Of a stretch of 64,000 nt of DNA, positions 9,461 to 19,748 are shown one piece after another. The stretch lies in NCBI GenBank assembly GCA_029246505.1, contig JAQWNC010000018.1, forward strand, positions 1 to 64,000. The letters run 5' to 3'. Within the stretch, counting starts at the first letter, position 1. Each line of letters opens with the position of its first letter. The notes below the pieces were generated by a model. That model was not told the origin of the DNA. It did not search any database and saw nothing but the letters and a program-made list of their open reading frames with translations. Origin of the DNA: Arenicellaceae bacterium. Lineage in GTDB: Bacteria > Pseudomonadota > Gammaproteobacteria > Arenicellales > Arenicellaceae. The position numbers were made by a program, and so were the translations under genes.

Positions 9461-10624
9461 TCAAACTTTTGTCGCAGTGACTATTTTTTCGGCCGCATCC
9501 GCCATACTTCCAGCGGTGACCAGGTTTATTCTAGACGTTGCTAAAATTTCGCGCCCTCTTTTAACGTTTGTACCTTCAAGCCGAACCACTAGCGGTACAG
9601 ACAAATTCACTTCCTTAGCAGCAGCCACCAAACCCTCGGCAATTACGTCGCAGCGCATAATTCCACCGAAAATATTCACTAAAATGCCTTCTACTTTTGG
9701 ATTATCCAACATTATCTTGAATGCTTCGGTTACTTGCTCAGTGGTTGCGCCACCACCAACATCCAAAAAGTTAGCAGGTTCACCGCCATATAACTTAATG
9801 ATATCCATTGTCGCCATTGCCAAACCCGCGCCATTCACCAAACAGCCAATATTCCCATCAAGTGAGATGTAGCTCAGGTCCCAACGGGAAGCTTCAATTT
9901 CAGCTGGATCTTCCTCATCCAAATCACGATATGCGGTAATTTCAGGATGCCGAAACAAAGCATTGGAATCAAAATTTAATTTAGCATCCAATGCCAGCAC
10001 TTGATCATCACCAGTAACAATTAGTGGATTAATTTCTGCAAGTGAGCAATCTGTGTCCCAAAATGCTTGATACAAACCCTGTAAAAACAATACTGCTTGA
10101 TCAAGGCCTACTTCAGGAATACCAATCTTGACAGCTACATCTCTAGCATCATTGTCTTGTAGGCCCTCGACTGGATCTATAGCTACCTTAAATATTTTCT
10201 CGGGTGTTTCCGCGGCAACCTGTTCAATTTCCATACCGCCTTCAGAACTGGCCATCAAAACAACTTTCTGAGTAACTCTATCGACCACCATGCCAACGTA
10301 CAGCTCTTCCTTAATATCCGCACCTTCTTCAATGTAAAGGCGCTTTACTAATTTTCCTTCCGGGCCAGTCTGATGGGTAACTAAAGTCATACCCAAGATA
10401 GCATCAGCGTATTCGCGAACTTGCTCAATGCTGGTAGCAATCTTTACACCACCGCCTTTGCCACGACCACCAGCGTGAATCTGAGCTTTTACCACCCAAA
10501 CTTTGCCACCAAGTTGTTCAGCCGCTTGTACGGCCTCACCAACGCTAAAACAAGCAACACCGCGCGGCGTTGCTACACCGTATTTCCTCAGGATTTCTTT
10601 ACCCTGATACTCATGTACATTCAT
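9461..10624 (-). CDS. sucC: Succinyl-CoA synthetase beta subunit
   Basis: ATP-grasp subunit that binds the nucleotide and, with SucD, interconverts succinyl-CoA and succinate. The 387 residues open with [18 protein letters not shown] and show the ATP-grasp glycine loop [13 protein letters not shown], the Mg-binding AEINPLIV segment, and the C-terminal ligase domain ([28 protein letters not shown]). First gene of the pair. Confidence 0.97.
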   Translation of the reverse strand: MNVHEYQGKEILRKYGVATPRGVACFSVGEAVQAAEQLGGKVWVVKAQIHAGGRGKGGGVKIATSIEQVREYADAILGMTLVTHQTGPEGKLVKRLYIEEGADIKEELYVGMVVDRVTQKVVLMASSEGGMEIEQVAAETPEKIFKVAIDPVEGLQDNDARDVAVKIGIPEVGLDQAVLFLQGLYQAFWDTDCSLAEINPLIVTGDDQVLALDAKLNFDSNALFRHPEITAYRDLDEEDPAEIEASRWDLSYISLDGNIGCLVNGAGLAMATMDIIKLYGGEPANFLDVGGGATTEQVTEAFKIMLDNPKVEGILVNIFGGIMRCDVIAEGLVAAAKEVNLSVPLVVRLEGTNVKRGREILATSRINLVTAGSMADAAEKIVTATKV

Positions 10625-10711
10625 AAAGAGGAACCTTGCTAATTGGCAGGAGTTTTCATCAGACGGATACGCGGCTCACCAAATACATAAACACGCAATT
10701 TTCGGAGGCGT

Positions 10712-10739
10712 ATCTTACCTATGCTGTACGCTAAATCAA
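10712..10739 (-). promoter_or_regulatory. Candidate promoter of sucCD
   Basis: Minus strand: TTGATT (10739-10734), 16-bp spacer, TAAGAT (10717-10712), about 88 bases before the sucC ATG. A second TATAAT-like box upstream lacks a good -35. Assigned by eye only. Confidence 0.42.
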
Positions 10740-10809
10740 AGCCGGATTATAGATAAAGTTGGTTTAGACGATAACTTTAAACATGGCTAGAAGTGCCAAT
10801 TTTAATTAA

Positions 10810-11553
10810 CTAATGAGTAAGCGCATAAACCATATAATTCACGCCTAAACGAAAAGCATCAGTCGCTGGGCCTATTGGGGTACCGGGAAGATCAAACCAA
10901 TCCCAGAAATTCGCCAAATCATTATTGTGCCCAGCAACCATTACCACATCACCAGCATCATTAAATAGTGCGTAATAGGTTGTATACCCTCCAGATACAT
11001 AATCGTCCATAGCGTGCAGATCATCGAGCTCGTATTGAGCCCGAAAAATAGGGTGACTAATATCAAGAGCAACCCAGCTTTTATTAGGGAATGCCCGTTG
11101 TACCTGGCCCTGCATATTTGCAAGCTGCTGAGGGCCGTCAAAGTCGTCTAACAAAACAAACCCTCCACGATTAACATATTCTCGAAGGTTTTCGACTTCC
11201 TGCTCGGAAAGTTCCATTTCGCCAGGCTCAGATACATACGCGAAAGGGTAATCAAACACGTTTTCATCACCAAGATCAATCCACAAATAAGACATTCGAT
11301 CTATATCAATACCGGTTGCCTCCTGGATAAACTGATTCAAATTTTGATCCGAACTTGGATAATTATGCGCCCAACCAAAACCACCAACCCAACCGTTATT
11401 ACCAAATTTCCAACGCGCTACGACGATCTCAGTACTCGGAGGTATATTCTGTTCAGTATTCCAACGGCCACCTCCGCCAAAACGCTGAGCCATTGCTGTC
11501 ATTGAGGCCAGAGCGGTATATGCTAATAAAAACCAAATGATTGCCTTACGCAT
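10810..11553 (-). CDS. DUF4159 periplasmic protein
   Basis: Role unknown; last gene of the MoxR/VWA cluster. The 247 residues begin with a clear signal peptide (MRKAIIWFLLAYTALASMTAMAQ) followed by a Gly/Arg-rich mature N-terminus. The rest matches the DUF4159 pattern, a glutamine-amidotransferase-like fold: WIDLGDENVFDYPFAYVSEP, LREYVNRGGFVLLDDFDGP, SHPIFRAQY. No catalytic Cys triad is seen, so it is probably a binding domain. It follows the DUF4175 gene by 29 bp and is likely cotranscribed; DUF4159 proteins are commonly found beside MoxR-DUF58-VWA sets. Confidence 0.8.
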   Translation of the reverse strand: MRKAIIWFLLAYTALASMTAMAQRFGGGGRWNTEQNIPPSTEIVVARWKFGNNGWVGGFGWAHNYPSSDQNLNQFIQEATGIDIDRMSYLWIDLGDENVFDYPFAYVSEPGEMELSEQEVENLREYVNRGGFVLLDDFDGPQQLANMQGQVQRAFPNKSWVALDISHPIFRAQYELDDLHAMDDYVSGGYTTYYALFNDAGDVVMVAGHNNDLANFWDWFDLPGTPIGPATDAFRLGVNYMVYALTH

Positions 11554-11582
11554 ATTTATCTCACTGTTAGGCTTGGGTTCTA

Positions 11583-14500
11583 CTATTGTATTTCGGATTC
11601 TGCAGCATCGCTCCCCGCACTTAAAAGACGATAATAGTTAGCGACTGCATCCTTATACTCATTCGGGATTTCCTGAACTCGCTCATTACGCGTAAGGACT
11701 TGCTGCGCATCTAGCCCTTGCGCAATTTTTTGCTCCAATTGCTCGAGCAGCGCCAGTGTTCTACTGAGCTCTACAATCGAATTCTGATCACCTAAAACAA
11801 CATCATTCTGAAGCTGTCGAACTAAATTCTGAATTTCACCTACGTCGCCCTCAGATACACCTCTATCTCTCAAACCACCAATAACACCTCCGATGCCACT
11901 GGCTAGCTGGCCTAACTCACGGTTAGCGGCCTCTGCAGACTCTCTGTCAAAGGTGCGTGCGTCGGCCCAATATCCCCGAGTTGGTAAACCTTCTGTACGG
12001 CCCTGCTCCCCACCTCCACCCCACTGGGCCCCTGTAGCCTGCCCTGGCGCTGAGCCTGTCTCCTGTTGCCCAGAACTAGCTAGGCCGCCCTCACCTGGCG
12101 CCCCTGTCACCTGATCATCCAGGTTCGTTTGCTCTCGCATACCTGAATTACCCGAGCCTGTCTCAGCCTCGGACTGACTACCCTCTACCAATTCTCGGAT
12201 TTCATCGCGGCTAGCCTGAAGATCGGCTAATGTTTGATCAAACTGATCAAGCTCACGGTCAGCCTGATTATACATCTGGCGAGCTAAATCCAGCCGCTCT
12301 CTTAACTCACGCAAACTGCTAGTCACAATACTTTCGCTATTAGCGATATATAATGTAGCACCCTGATTCATATAAGCCGCGGCGCGATCTAACTGACTGG
12401 TTATTTCTGATTCTCTCAGTGCTTGATCTGCTGCCTCCAATGCTCTAGCGACACCAGGTGACTCACGTTTGACTTGGCTAGCCGCTCTCTGCATTTCATC
12501 GTTCAGAGTTTGTAAGCGACCCAGCATATCGCGCTTGATCGAACCGAACTCGGTATGTTCTTCATACGTGAAAGGATCGGAGATACGATCGGTTCCTGCC
12601 GGCATTTCAGCAACCGCCTTTCGAATGCCAGCCATCAATTCATCTTCAAGTGCACGTTGGTCGGTGTACAGCTCTGCTGCATCACGGGCCATATCATCAA
12701 AACCCTGAGCGATTGCTTCATTTTGGCCCTGCTCCATTCTTTCACCAGCGCCTTCCAACTGACGCTGTGCTTCAGCGGCTGCCCGTGCCAGGTCGGTCGT
12801 ATCGCCTCCTTGCATAGCCTTACTAACCCGGTCCATTGCATCAAGAGCGCTTTCAAGTCGACGATTTAACTCGTCCTGTTGAGGACTATTAGGCTGACCG
12901 TTATCGGAATCTGCTAATTCTGACTGACTGCCGGATTGACCGCTTTGCCCCGGCTGCCCGGTCTGGCCTGATTGTCCGGGTTGACCTTGCTGTCCCGCTT
13001 GACCTTGTTGTCCTGACTGGCCCTGCTGGCCATTTGATGGCTGCTGTGCCATATCAGTCAAACGTTCGCGCAATTCCTCGGTTTCCCTACGCAGTAATTC
13101 TTGTTGCCAACGTTGTTCCTCCATTGGAGTTGAGGTATTCCCCAGGTTCTCTGCCAACCGCTCTTGCCGACGTGCTAATTCAGCAAGTTCATCCATTACG
13201 TTTTCAGTTTCTTCGCTAGCTGCTTCCGGTGTTGCCCGCTCACCAGTTTCGTAACGGTTTTGCTCGAGATCCATTTCCAGCTCAAACATCTCAGCCAAAT
13301 CCGCACCTGCTTGTCCTCCCCCCATCCCGCCAGAACCCGGGTTAGACATGCTCACCTGAATATCATTAAATACAGCGTCTGCACGCAATAAATGCTGTAA
13401 CGCGGTTTGTTCAGGTTGAATCGCCTTCTCTAAATCAATTTCAGCCAGGCGCTCACTTGCAGGCGTCATCGCATCTATCGCCTTTTCCAAATGTTTGGTA
13501 TAGGTCTTGACCCGCGGATCAGAAGTTAATTGACGCGAAGTCGCGGTTTCAATCAAAGATTGCGCTTCTTCCGCCAAAGATGCCTGCAAGCCAGAAAGTA
13601 AAAGTGAGTTATCCGTTACCCGCCCATCAAATTCAGGGTTATTGGAAAAAGCCGAGTCTGCTTCAGTTTGTTCCCGAAGCAGATTCCAGGTAGAAACTAT
13701 AATCTCTCGTTGACGCTGGGAAATTTCCTGTTCGCTAGCTCCCTGTTGCCCACCCCCCATACCTCCACCCGCTTGTTGCGACTGGGAAAAACGTCGATCA
13801 AACGGTTGAACCTCGACAAAAAACATATCAGTTTGCGCTTGCTGAGACCGATCTTTAACTACAGCGTAATAAGAGATCAAATCACCAGCTACCAATCCAG
13901 TTACTATGCCCTTGGGCATGTCAGCTCCTGTCTCAGGTTCAAGTGCACTGTCGATATCAACGAAACCTTCTTCCAATGGCATAACAACAGGGGGCATAAC
14001 AGTAGTAGTCGATGCTGGAGACAATTGTTCGGTTGAATCACCCATATCCTCCAGATAAAACAAATACTCAACATTTATTTTATTTTGATCAGCAGGTAGG
14101 CTGACGGACTCCCACTCGCCACCATTAACAGAATACTTAAGCTCCATATTAACCAGACGAAAATCATCCTCGGCTACTATCTCGATAGTCACTTCTTCGA
14201 TGTTGCTTGCCCGCCAGTCACGCCCAGGCCGAACAAATTTAATTTCAGGCTTCTTGTCACCAGCCACAGTAATGAAGTAATCATCACTTAAACGTACTTG
14301 CTCGCCACCTAGCAAAGCAGCAATGTAATACTTTCCATCAGCTTCAATTTCAAAATCAGTAAATGCTGAGGAGGCTGCTATTAGTAGGTTTTGTGAGTTC
14401 CCGTTAAGAATCACCTCGCCACTAGGAATTGGAGAATCCAACACAACCTCCAAGTCGATGCGGGTACCTGGTATAGCTTGTATATCACCCCCCTGCTCTT

Positions 14501-15404
14501 TTAATTCCGGGTCTAGACCTGTCCATTCAGGATAGTTATAAGTCAGTTTAAGGTTTTTTATACCAGGCAAATCGACCACATCGACTTGATATTCCGGGGT
14601 TCTAACCCCTAAAGCTGAAACGTAATAACTCATCGGTTCGCGCACAGAGAAAAAAGTAAAATCGTAAGCGCTGGAAACCTCAGAGTCGTCACTACTGGAA
14701 ATCAGCATTGGAGTCATCGCTACTTCTCGCCACTCCCCACCGACATTTTGCACATGTAATGTCGCAGAATCTGGTTCAAAACCACTAATACTGACCTCAA
14801 TATTTAACCGCCCACCCCGTCTTATCAATTCATCACCGGGAGTTACACTAATAACTTGAGGCGGCAACAATCCGTCAACAGCCCACCCGGCAAATAAATG
14901 CTGCAAACTAAAATTAAATAAGCCAGGGCCGGCAAATAATAGCCACAATGCTGCAATTAGCGCCAACACACTAATGCCAATTGGTATACCAATTTGTTTG
15001 CTCGGTATGGTGTCTTCAACCGAATTCTTTGTAGCAATCTGCAGTGCGTCTTCAGCCAATAATGTACGCATTGGATTTGCCGAACCTATAGTACTGTAGG
15101 TATGTATGCGCCCCTCGAACTGTGCAACACGTGACTCTAGGTCGTTATCCGCACTGTCTGAAACCCAACGCATCGGCAGTCGAATAAAAGCATATACACC
15201 CAAGGCTAGCAATGAGATTAAAGCAATTCTAGCCGGCCAAACTACCGTATCTGCAAAACCCGAACGTATCGCAATATATGCAAGGGCTACCGAGACCCCC
15301 AATGCAAAAACAGCCCACAGAGCCAAACCTCCGACCAAAGTGCGCTTACGCAGTCGGGCTCTAAATTCAGCCAAATAGTTATCGAGTCTTTCGGAAGCAT
15401 TCAT
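11583..15404 (-). CDS. Giant DUF4175 membrane protein
   Basis: A 1273-residue protein of unknown function. Two N-terminal membrane helices (about residues 22-46 and 50-72) and a third near 140-162 precede a large extracytoplasmic part with beta-rich domains (about 180-500). The C-terminal half is helical and charged, with long coiled coils. About residues 790-835 form a Gln/Gly low-complexity stretch of GQ(S/A/P)GQ units. The layout fits the DUF4175 family, whose members sit with MoxR, DUF58 and BatA-type genes. It probably acts as a periplasmic scaffold or sensor anchored in the inner membrane. The gene is 73 bp after the BatA-like gene and 29 bp before DUF4159. Confidence 0.78.
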   Translation of the reverse strand: MNASERLDNYLAEFRARLRKRTLVGGLALWAVFALGVSVALAYIAIRSGFADTVVWPARIALISLLALGVYAFIRLPMRWVSDSADNDLESRVAQFEGRIHTYSTIGSANPMRTLLAEDALQIATKNSVEDTIPSKQIGIPIGISVLALIAALWLLFAGPGLFNFSLQHLFAGWAVDGLLPPQVISVTPGDELIRRGGRLNIEVSISGFEPDSATLHVQNVGGEWREVAMTPMLISSSDDSEVSSAYDFTFFSVREPMSYYVSALGVRTPEYQVDVVDLPGIKNLKLTYNYPEWTGLDPELKEQGGDIQAIPGTRIDLEVVLDSPIPSGEVILNGNSQNLLIAASSAFTDFEIEADGKYYIAALLGGEQVRLSDDYFITVAGDKKPEIKFVRPGRDWRASNIEEVTIEIVAEDDFRLVNMELKYSVNGGEWESVSLPADQNKINVEYLFYLEDMGDSTEQLSPASTTTVMPPVVMPLEEGFVDIDSALEPETGADMPKGIVTGLVAGDLISYYAVVKDRSQQAQTDMFFVEVQPFDRRFSQSQQAGGGMGGGQQGASEQEISQRQREIIVSTWNLLREQTEADSAFSNNPEFDGRVTDNSLLLSGLQASLAEEAQSLIETATSRQLTSDPRVKTYTKHLEKAIDAMTPASERLAEIDLEKAIQPEQTALQHLLRADAVFNDIQVSMSNPGSGGMGGGQAGADLAEMFELEMDLEQNRYETGERATPEAASEETENVMDELAELARRQERLAENLGNTSTPMEEQRWQQELLRRETEELRERLTDMAQQPSNGQQGQSGQQGQAGQQGQPGQSGQTGQPGQSGQSGSQSELADSDNGQPNSPQQDELNRRLESALDAMDRVSKAMQGGDTTDLARAAAEAQRQLEGAGERMEQGQNEAIAQGFDDMARDAAELYTDQRALEDELMAGIRKAVAEMPAGTDRISDPFTYEEHTEFGSIKRDMLGRLQTLNDEMQRAASQVKRESPGVARALEAADQALRESEITSQLDRAAAYMNQGATLYIANSESIVTSSLRELRERLDLARQMYNQADRELDQFDQTLADLQASRDEIRELVEGSQSEAETGSGNSGMREQTNLDDQVTGAPGEGGLASSGQQETGSAPGQATGAQWGGGGEQGRTEGLPTRGYWADARTFDRESAEAANRELGQLASGIGGVIGGLRDRGVSEGDVGEIQNLVRQLQNDVVLGDQNSIVELSRTLALLEQLEQKIAQGLDAQQVLTRNERVQEIPNEYKDAVANYYRLLSAGSDAAESEIQ

Positions 15405-15477
15405 AATAAATAACCTCTGCGCTTAATATAGCCCTAACACGCAACTATAGTACTGTATTTCAAAAAGCCACAAAACT

Positions 15478-17574
15478 TCACGTATTAGTACCCTGCGACT
15501 CGAGTAATTGAGCTCGCCGCAAATAAAAGGTTGAAAGCAAAGACTCAGTTAGTAGTAAGAATAACGCTAACATAACTAAAATACGCCAAAGCTCTATAAC
15601 CGGCTTACTATCATTTTTCAAGCCACTCTCAGATTCCTTAAATTTTACGTTTTCAATAGTTTCAGCCTGCCCGCTTACCGCGGCAACCCACTGTTCAAGG
15701 TATTCCTCAGACAAGGAGCTGGTATCTGATTCGGCTGGCGCAATGTTCACGCCGACAAGGCTCTGTCCGCTAGCGTTATGAAGCTCATAAAAGCCTGTGT
15801 GAATCAGCTGCCTTTGGCTTAAGTTTGAAGTACTACCCAACTCGACCAGGGTCTCTCCAAAAGGGTTAATAATTTGCCCAGCGGTGCTTTGCTCACCTTG
15901 CTGTATACCGACCCCTGAGAGCTCATCATCGTACAAGTATTCGCCTGCCAATTTCTGTATCGTGACTGCTTCTCGTTGTGATAAATAGTTTGCCGCCTGA
16001 CCAATTAAACCAACGAACAGAGGTTTGACTGGAATATTATTCCATTCATTATCCAAGCTAGTAGTTAATACTACTAGGCGCCCTCGACCTACTCGTTGCT
16101 CAAATAGTAAAGGTTCACCGTTACTCAACCAAGCCAGAACCCGATCTGACTCATTGGCTTCGATAGATAGGCTTTGGCTGATCGAAATATCTACCCATCC
16201 TTTTAAACCATCAAGAATCGGATGACTGGATTCAACCCGGGAAACACCTAAAAAATTCTGCTGGGCAATGGCCAATGAAGTATCAGCATCATCTGGCACC
16301 GAATGCCCACTTAGGGGCACTTGGGTTAATCCCAGCGTACGCTCCCCGGCCGCGGCAAACACCGCACCACCGGCCTGTAAAAACCTTACGAGCTCTTCCT
16401 CTAGTGCTTGGGGTATTAGCCCTATATCATCGATCAATACCCAGTTATAACGCTCTAATGTCCGTGGATCAAAATTATCGACCATAACTGGCTCTACTGT
16501 CCAGTTCGCAGCCGTTTGACTATTTCCAGGGGCACCGACGGTGCGCAAGGCAGTACTCATGTACGTTACCGATCGCGAATAAGGATTTACCGTTATGAGT
16601 GGAACCGGTTCCGGCGGAGACCGATCAACGGCGTAATTGAAGTGGTTATCAACTTCTAATGTATCGGGCTGTAATAAGCTGGCGCGTACGCGATTTATTT
16701 CAGGCTTAAACTGGATCCCATCAAATATTACGATTGCACGGCCGGACGGCAAAACATCAATGGATTGCTCTACAATTTCTTCATCATTCACCACTAATGT
16801 AATCGCTCGAGACTGCTGGTCAGATTGATAACCTTTGATGCCAACACGAACCTGATCACCATCGGTATCTATAAACTCAATCAACCAATTTGCAGAGTTT
16901 TCCGATCTCTCAGGATAAAAAGCTAATTCAACATTAGCATTTGCTGGCAGTTCGGGAATTAGCTTTGCAAACTGCCGAGGCATACCAGATTGCTGTAAAT
17001 CACTGAACAGATGAATTTTGTGGTCAAACCAGTCATCTGGAAATCGACTGCTTAAACCGGACATCATCACACCGTAATCAAGCTTAAATCGACTGACCTC
17101 GATATCGTCAATCGCTGCTATTAGAGTATTCGGCTCAAGGCTCGGGCCGGCAATGCTGCGTAACTGGTTGTCTGCCAAAAATAATTGAGCTTGATCACCC
17201 CTTTTCATTGATCGAACAAAGTCCTTCGCCGCCTGCTTTACGTTATCCAACTTATCGGCACCACTCATTGATGCCGAGACATCAATCACTAACAAATGGT
17301 TAACTGCTCCTTGGCTATACACAGATATAGAGTCTTGATCCATAAATGGTCGGGCAAACGCAAATACAATCGCAAGCAACAGCAAAATACGCAATATCAT
17401 TAATATTAGGTAGCGCAGTTGTTTCCGAACGTGTTCGCGTTTCTGTGTTGGAGAAAGCAACATCGCAGAAGCAAATTCCTGTTGATCTGGTGTTACAGTA
17501 CTTAAACGATGTAAAAAATACGGCAAGGCCGCCAAAACTGCGCCTAAAGCAAATAGTGGTGCAAGAAGACCCAT
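15478..17574 (-). CDS. BatA-like VWA membrane protein
   Basis: The 698 residues start with the aerotolerance-regulator N-terminal membrane segment (MGLLAPLFALGAVLAALPYFLHRLS; residues 1-22 hydrophobic), a second helix near 59-77, then a von Willebrand A domain with MIDAS DVSASMSG near 99. A later part resembles a class I amidotransferase-like fold (EEELVRFLQAGGAVFAAAGE) and a last membrane helix lies near 667-685 (RILVMLALFLLLTESLLS). This is the architecture of BatA/BatB-type proteins next to MoxR ATPases. It likely binds metal and ligand on the periplasmic side. It begins 16 bp after the DUF58 gene. Confidence 0.82.
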   Translation of the reverse strand: MGLLAPLFALGAVLAALPYFLHRLSTVTPDQQEFASAMLLSPTQKREHVRKQLRYLILMILRILLLLAIVFAFARPFMDQDSISVYSQGAVNHLLVIDVSASMSGADKLDNVKQAAKDFVRSMKRGDQAQLFLADNQLRSIAGPSLEPNTLIAAIDDIEVSRFKLDYGVMMSGLSSRFPDDWFDHKIHLFSDLQQSGMPRQFAKLIPELPANANVELAFYPERSENSANWLIEFIDTDGDQVRVGIKGYQSDQQSRAITLVVNDEEIVEQSIDVLPSGRAIVIFDGIQFKPEINRVRASLLQPDTLEVDNHFNYAVDRSPPEPVPLITVNPYSRSVTYMSTALRTVGAPGNSQTAANWTVEPVMVDNFDPRTLERYNWVLIDDIGLIPQALEEELVRFLQAGGAVFAAAGERTLGLTQVPLSGHSVPDDADTSLAIAQQNFLGVSRVESSHPILDGLKGWVDISISQSLSIEANESDRVLAWLSNGEPLLFEQRVGRGRLVVLTTSLDNEWNNIPVKPLFVGLIGQAANYLSQREAVTIQKLAGEYLYDDELSGVGIQQGEQSTAGQIINPFGETLVELGSTSNLSQRQLIHTGFYELHNASGQSLVGVNIAPAESDTSSLSEEYLEQWVAAVSGQAETIENVKFKESESGLKNDSKPVIELWRILVMLALFLLLTESLLSTFYLRRAQLLESQGTNT

Positions 17575-17590
17575 AATCTATAGCAGTAGC

Positions 17591-18505
17591 TTAGCTGCGC
17601 CTCGTACGAAAGCGCAGATAACCATTTAAACCCTGGTTAAGTGGCTCTGTTGTCTGCATTAACACATGATCTGCTCGTACAGCCGCTGCCGCATTTTCTA
17701 GTGAGGCAATATGCTGTTGCATCTTTATTGGATACTGTTTTTGCATGTATTCGCGTGAAACTTCAACGACCTGACCCGTTTCAGCGTCTTTTAATGGCCC
17801 CGGTTGTTTAATTTCAGGTTTAATCTCTGCCGGATCCATAATCTGGAACATCATAATATCCTGCCCCTGAAAAGCTAACGGACGAACCGACTGCAATAAG
17901 CTTTCATAATCACAATAAAAATCCGAAATCACTGCAACCATACCCTTTTTGATACCCAACGCTCCAATTTGTGTCGCAGGTTCTTCAAATACAGTACCGC
18001 GTTCCGCGACCACTTTATCCAAGCAATGCAAGATTACTTGCAACTGACCAGACCGACTTGAAGGCGGGCGATAGTCTCTAACCTGCTCATCGAAAACCAT
18101 CAACCCTACCGCATCATTTTGCTTGGATGCCATATACGCCAAACTCGCAGCCAGATAGTTTGCGTATTGCATCTTACTTACCGTTGACTGTTCTGATTGA
18201 TACCCCATTGAGGCACTACTATCCAACAAAATCATTAATGGTGAATTGGTCTCGCCGCGGAAACGCTTAATGTATGTCCGTTCACTCCTGGCATATACGT
18301 TCCAGTCGATATATCGGGGATCATCACCCTCGGTATACGGTTTATATTCAGCGAATTCCTGACTAAACCCAAACCTAGGAGAACGATGCAATCCAACCAT
18401 TACCCCATCCACAACCGTACGCGCGACTAGTTCCAAATTTGACAAACTCGATAATACTGCCGGGTCTAATAATCGTTGCATCGGGTTTGCTTTAGGTGCA
18501 GGCAT
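17591..18505 (-). CDS. DUF58 (VWA-like) protein
   Basis: A 304-residue cytosolic protein with the DUF58 signature GDDPRYIDWNVYARSERTYI followed by a VWA-like fold with MIDAS LDSSASMGYQ near 92 and VISDFY. DUF58 proteins are partners of MoxR ATPases. No membrane helix is present. It lies 10 bp downstream of moxR and 16 bp before the BatA-like gene, so all three are almost certainly one transcript. Confidence 0.88.
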   Translation of the reverse strand: MPAPKANPMQRLLDPAVLSSLSNLELVARTVVDGVMVGLHRSPRFGFSQEFAEYKPYTEGDDPRYIDWNVYARSERTYIKRFRGETNSPLMILLDSSASMGYQSEQSTVSKMQYANYLAASLAYMASKQNDAVGLMVFDEQVRDYRPPSSRSGQLQVILHCLDKVVAERGTVFEEPATQIGALGIKKGMVAVISDFYCDYESLLQSVRPLAFQGQDIMMFQIMDPAEIKPEIKQPGPLKDAETGQVVEVSREYMQKQYPIKMQQHIASLENAAAAVRADHVLMQTTEPLNQGLNGYLRFRTRRS

Positions 18506-18515
18506 AAAATCTAGA

Positions 18516-19640
18516 CTAGTTTGCCAATCGGGTATTAATCATATCGTTCAGAATATCATCAACACTGACCCCGTCAGATTCGGCGAAATAGTTAGCCAAT
18601 ACGCGATGCCTTAACACCGGCAATACCTGAGACTTCAAATCATCGGTAGTCACGTGGTACCGCCCCTCTAACAAAGCGCGCGCTTTAGCTGCCAAGGTAA
18701 GAAACATTGTTGCCCGCACACTGGCACCAAATTTGACGTACTTTTTAACCATACTTGATGCCAGTTCATCGTCAGGTCTGGTTGCTCTTACCAAATCTAC
18801 AGCGTGTCGATTAACCTCCTCGGATACCGGCACCTGTCGAACCAACCATTGAAACTTAAGTATTTCTTCCTGGTTAGTGCACGCTTCAATCTTGGGCAGG
18901 TTAACGCGATTGGTATAGCGATTAACCACACCAAGCTCGTCATCAGCAGACAAATAATCCAGCATCACATTGAATAAAAATCGATCCAACTGTGCCTCAG
19001 GTAATGGATAAGTCCCTTCTAGTTCAATCGGATTCTGAGTCGCAAGGACAAAGAACGGTTTATCCAGCTGATGATTATTACCACGCACAGTAACGGTTTG
19101 TTCCTGCATCGCCTCCAGCAACGCGGCTTGGGTCTTTGGTGGCGTTCTATTGATTTCATCCGCCAACACGACGTTTGCAAATAGCGGGCCTGGCACAAAC
19201 TTCCATTGTCGGCCATCGGGGCCCTCGTCAACAATATCAGTGCCGGTAATATCCGTTGGCATTAAGTCCGGGGTAAACTGGATACGCTTAAAACTCAACC
19301 CGAGAGCTTCCGCAATGGTCCTTACCAGTAATGTTTTTGCCGTGCCAGGCATACCAGTAATCAGGCAATGCCCGCCAACCAGCAAGGTTACCAACAAATG
19401 TTCAACAACTTCTTGCTGGCCAACAACTGCCTTGCCCACTTGCTCTCGAATCCCCGCCATACGCTGAGTAAACAACGCAACTAATTCACGAGTTTCTTCC
19501 TCAGACATCTTATCTAACGATTTTGGCCTAGTACTCTTTACCGTACTATTTTTTGCCTTGGCACTTTTCTCTTTAGTAGCGGTTTCCTTAGCACTTGGTG
19601 CCGCTTCAGTACTTGCGGGGGTATCTTCCAATTTAGTCAT
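18516..19640 (-). CDS. MoxR-family AAA+ ATPase
   Basis: A putative chaperone ATPase that works with VWA proteins. The AAA_3 core has Walker A GMPGTAKT near 137, Walker B VVLADEINR near 200, sensor 1 FVLATQNPIELEGTYPLPEA and an Arg-finger-bearing LDRFLF segment, followed by the AAA lid. The 374 residues are longer than usual because of an N-terminal Lys/Ser/Thr/Ala-rich disordered lead of about 45 residues (from MTKLEDTPASTEAAPSAKE). It heads the moxR-DUF58-BatA-DUF4175-DUF4159 run; a 108-bp gap with a possible promoter separates it from the upstream TPR gene. Confidence 0.92.
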   Translation of the reverse strand: MTKLEDTPASTEAAPSAKETATKEKSAKAKNSTVKSTRPKSLDKMSEEETRELVALFTQRMAGIREQVGKAVVGQQEVVEHLLVTLLVGGHCLITGMPGTAKTLLVRTIAEALGLSFKRIQFTPDLMPTDITGTDIVDEGPDGRQWKFVPGPLFANVVLADEINRTPPKTQAALLEAMQEQTVTVRGNNHQLDKPFFVLATQNPIELEGTYPLPEAQLDRFLFNVMLDYLSADDELGVVNRYTNRVNLPKIEACTNQEEILKFQWLVRQVPVSEEVNRHAVDLVRATRPDDELASSMVKKYVKFGASVRATMFLTLAAKARALLEGRYHVTTDDLKSQVLPVLRHRVLANYFAESDGVSVDDILNDMINTRLAN

Positions 19641-19679
19641 TTCTGAGTCCTGGTTACTAATCTAATTTCAATTACTGGG

Positions 19680-19706
19680 ATTATGCTATCTATTTAAACT
19701 GGTCAA
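19680..19706 (-). promoter_or_regulatory. Candidate internal promoter before moxR
   Basis: Minus strand: TTGACC (19706-19701), 15-bp spacer, CATAAT (19685-19680), 40 bases before the MoxR ATG. Both boxes match at five of six positions, but the spacer is short. It lies in the only sizeable gap of the cluster. Confidence 0.38.
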
Positions 19707-19748
19707 TAAAGCTGTAATTTTAGGTTTTTTCCACTTATTCATTGTCAA

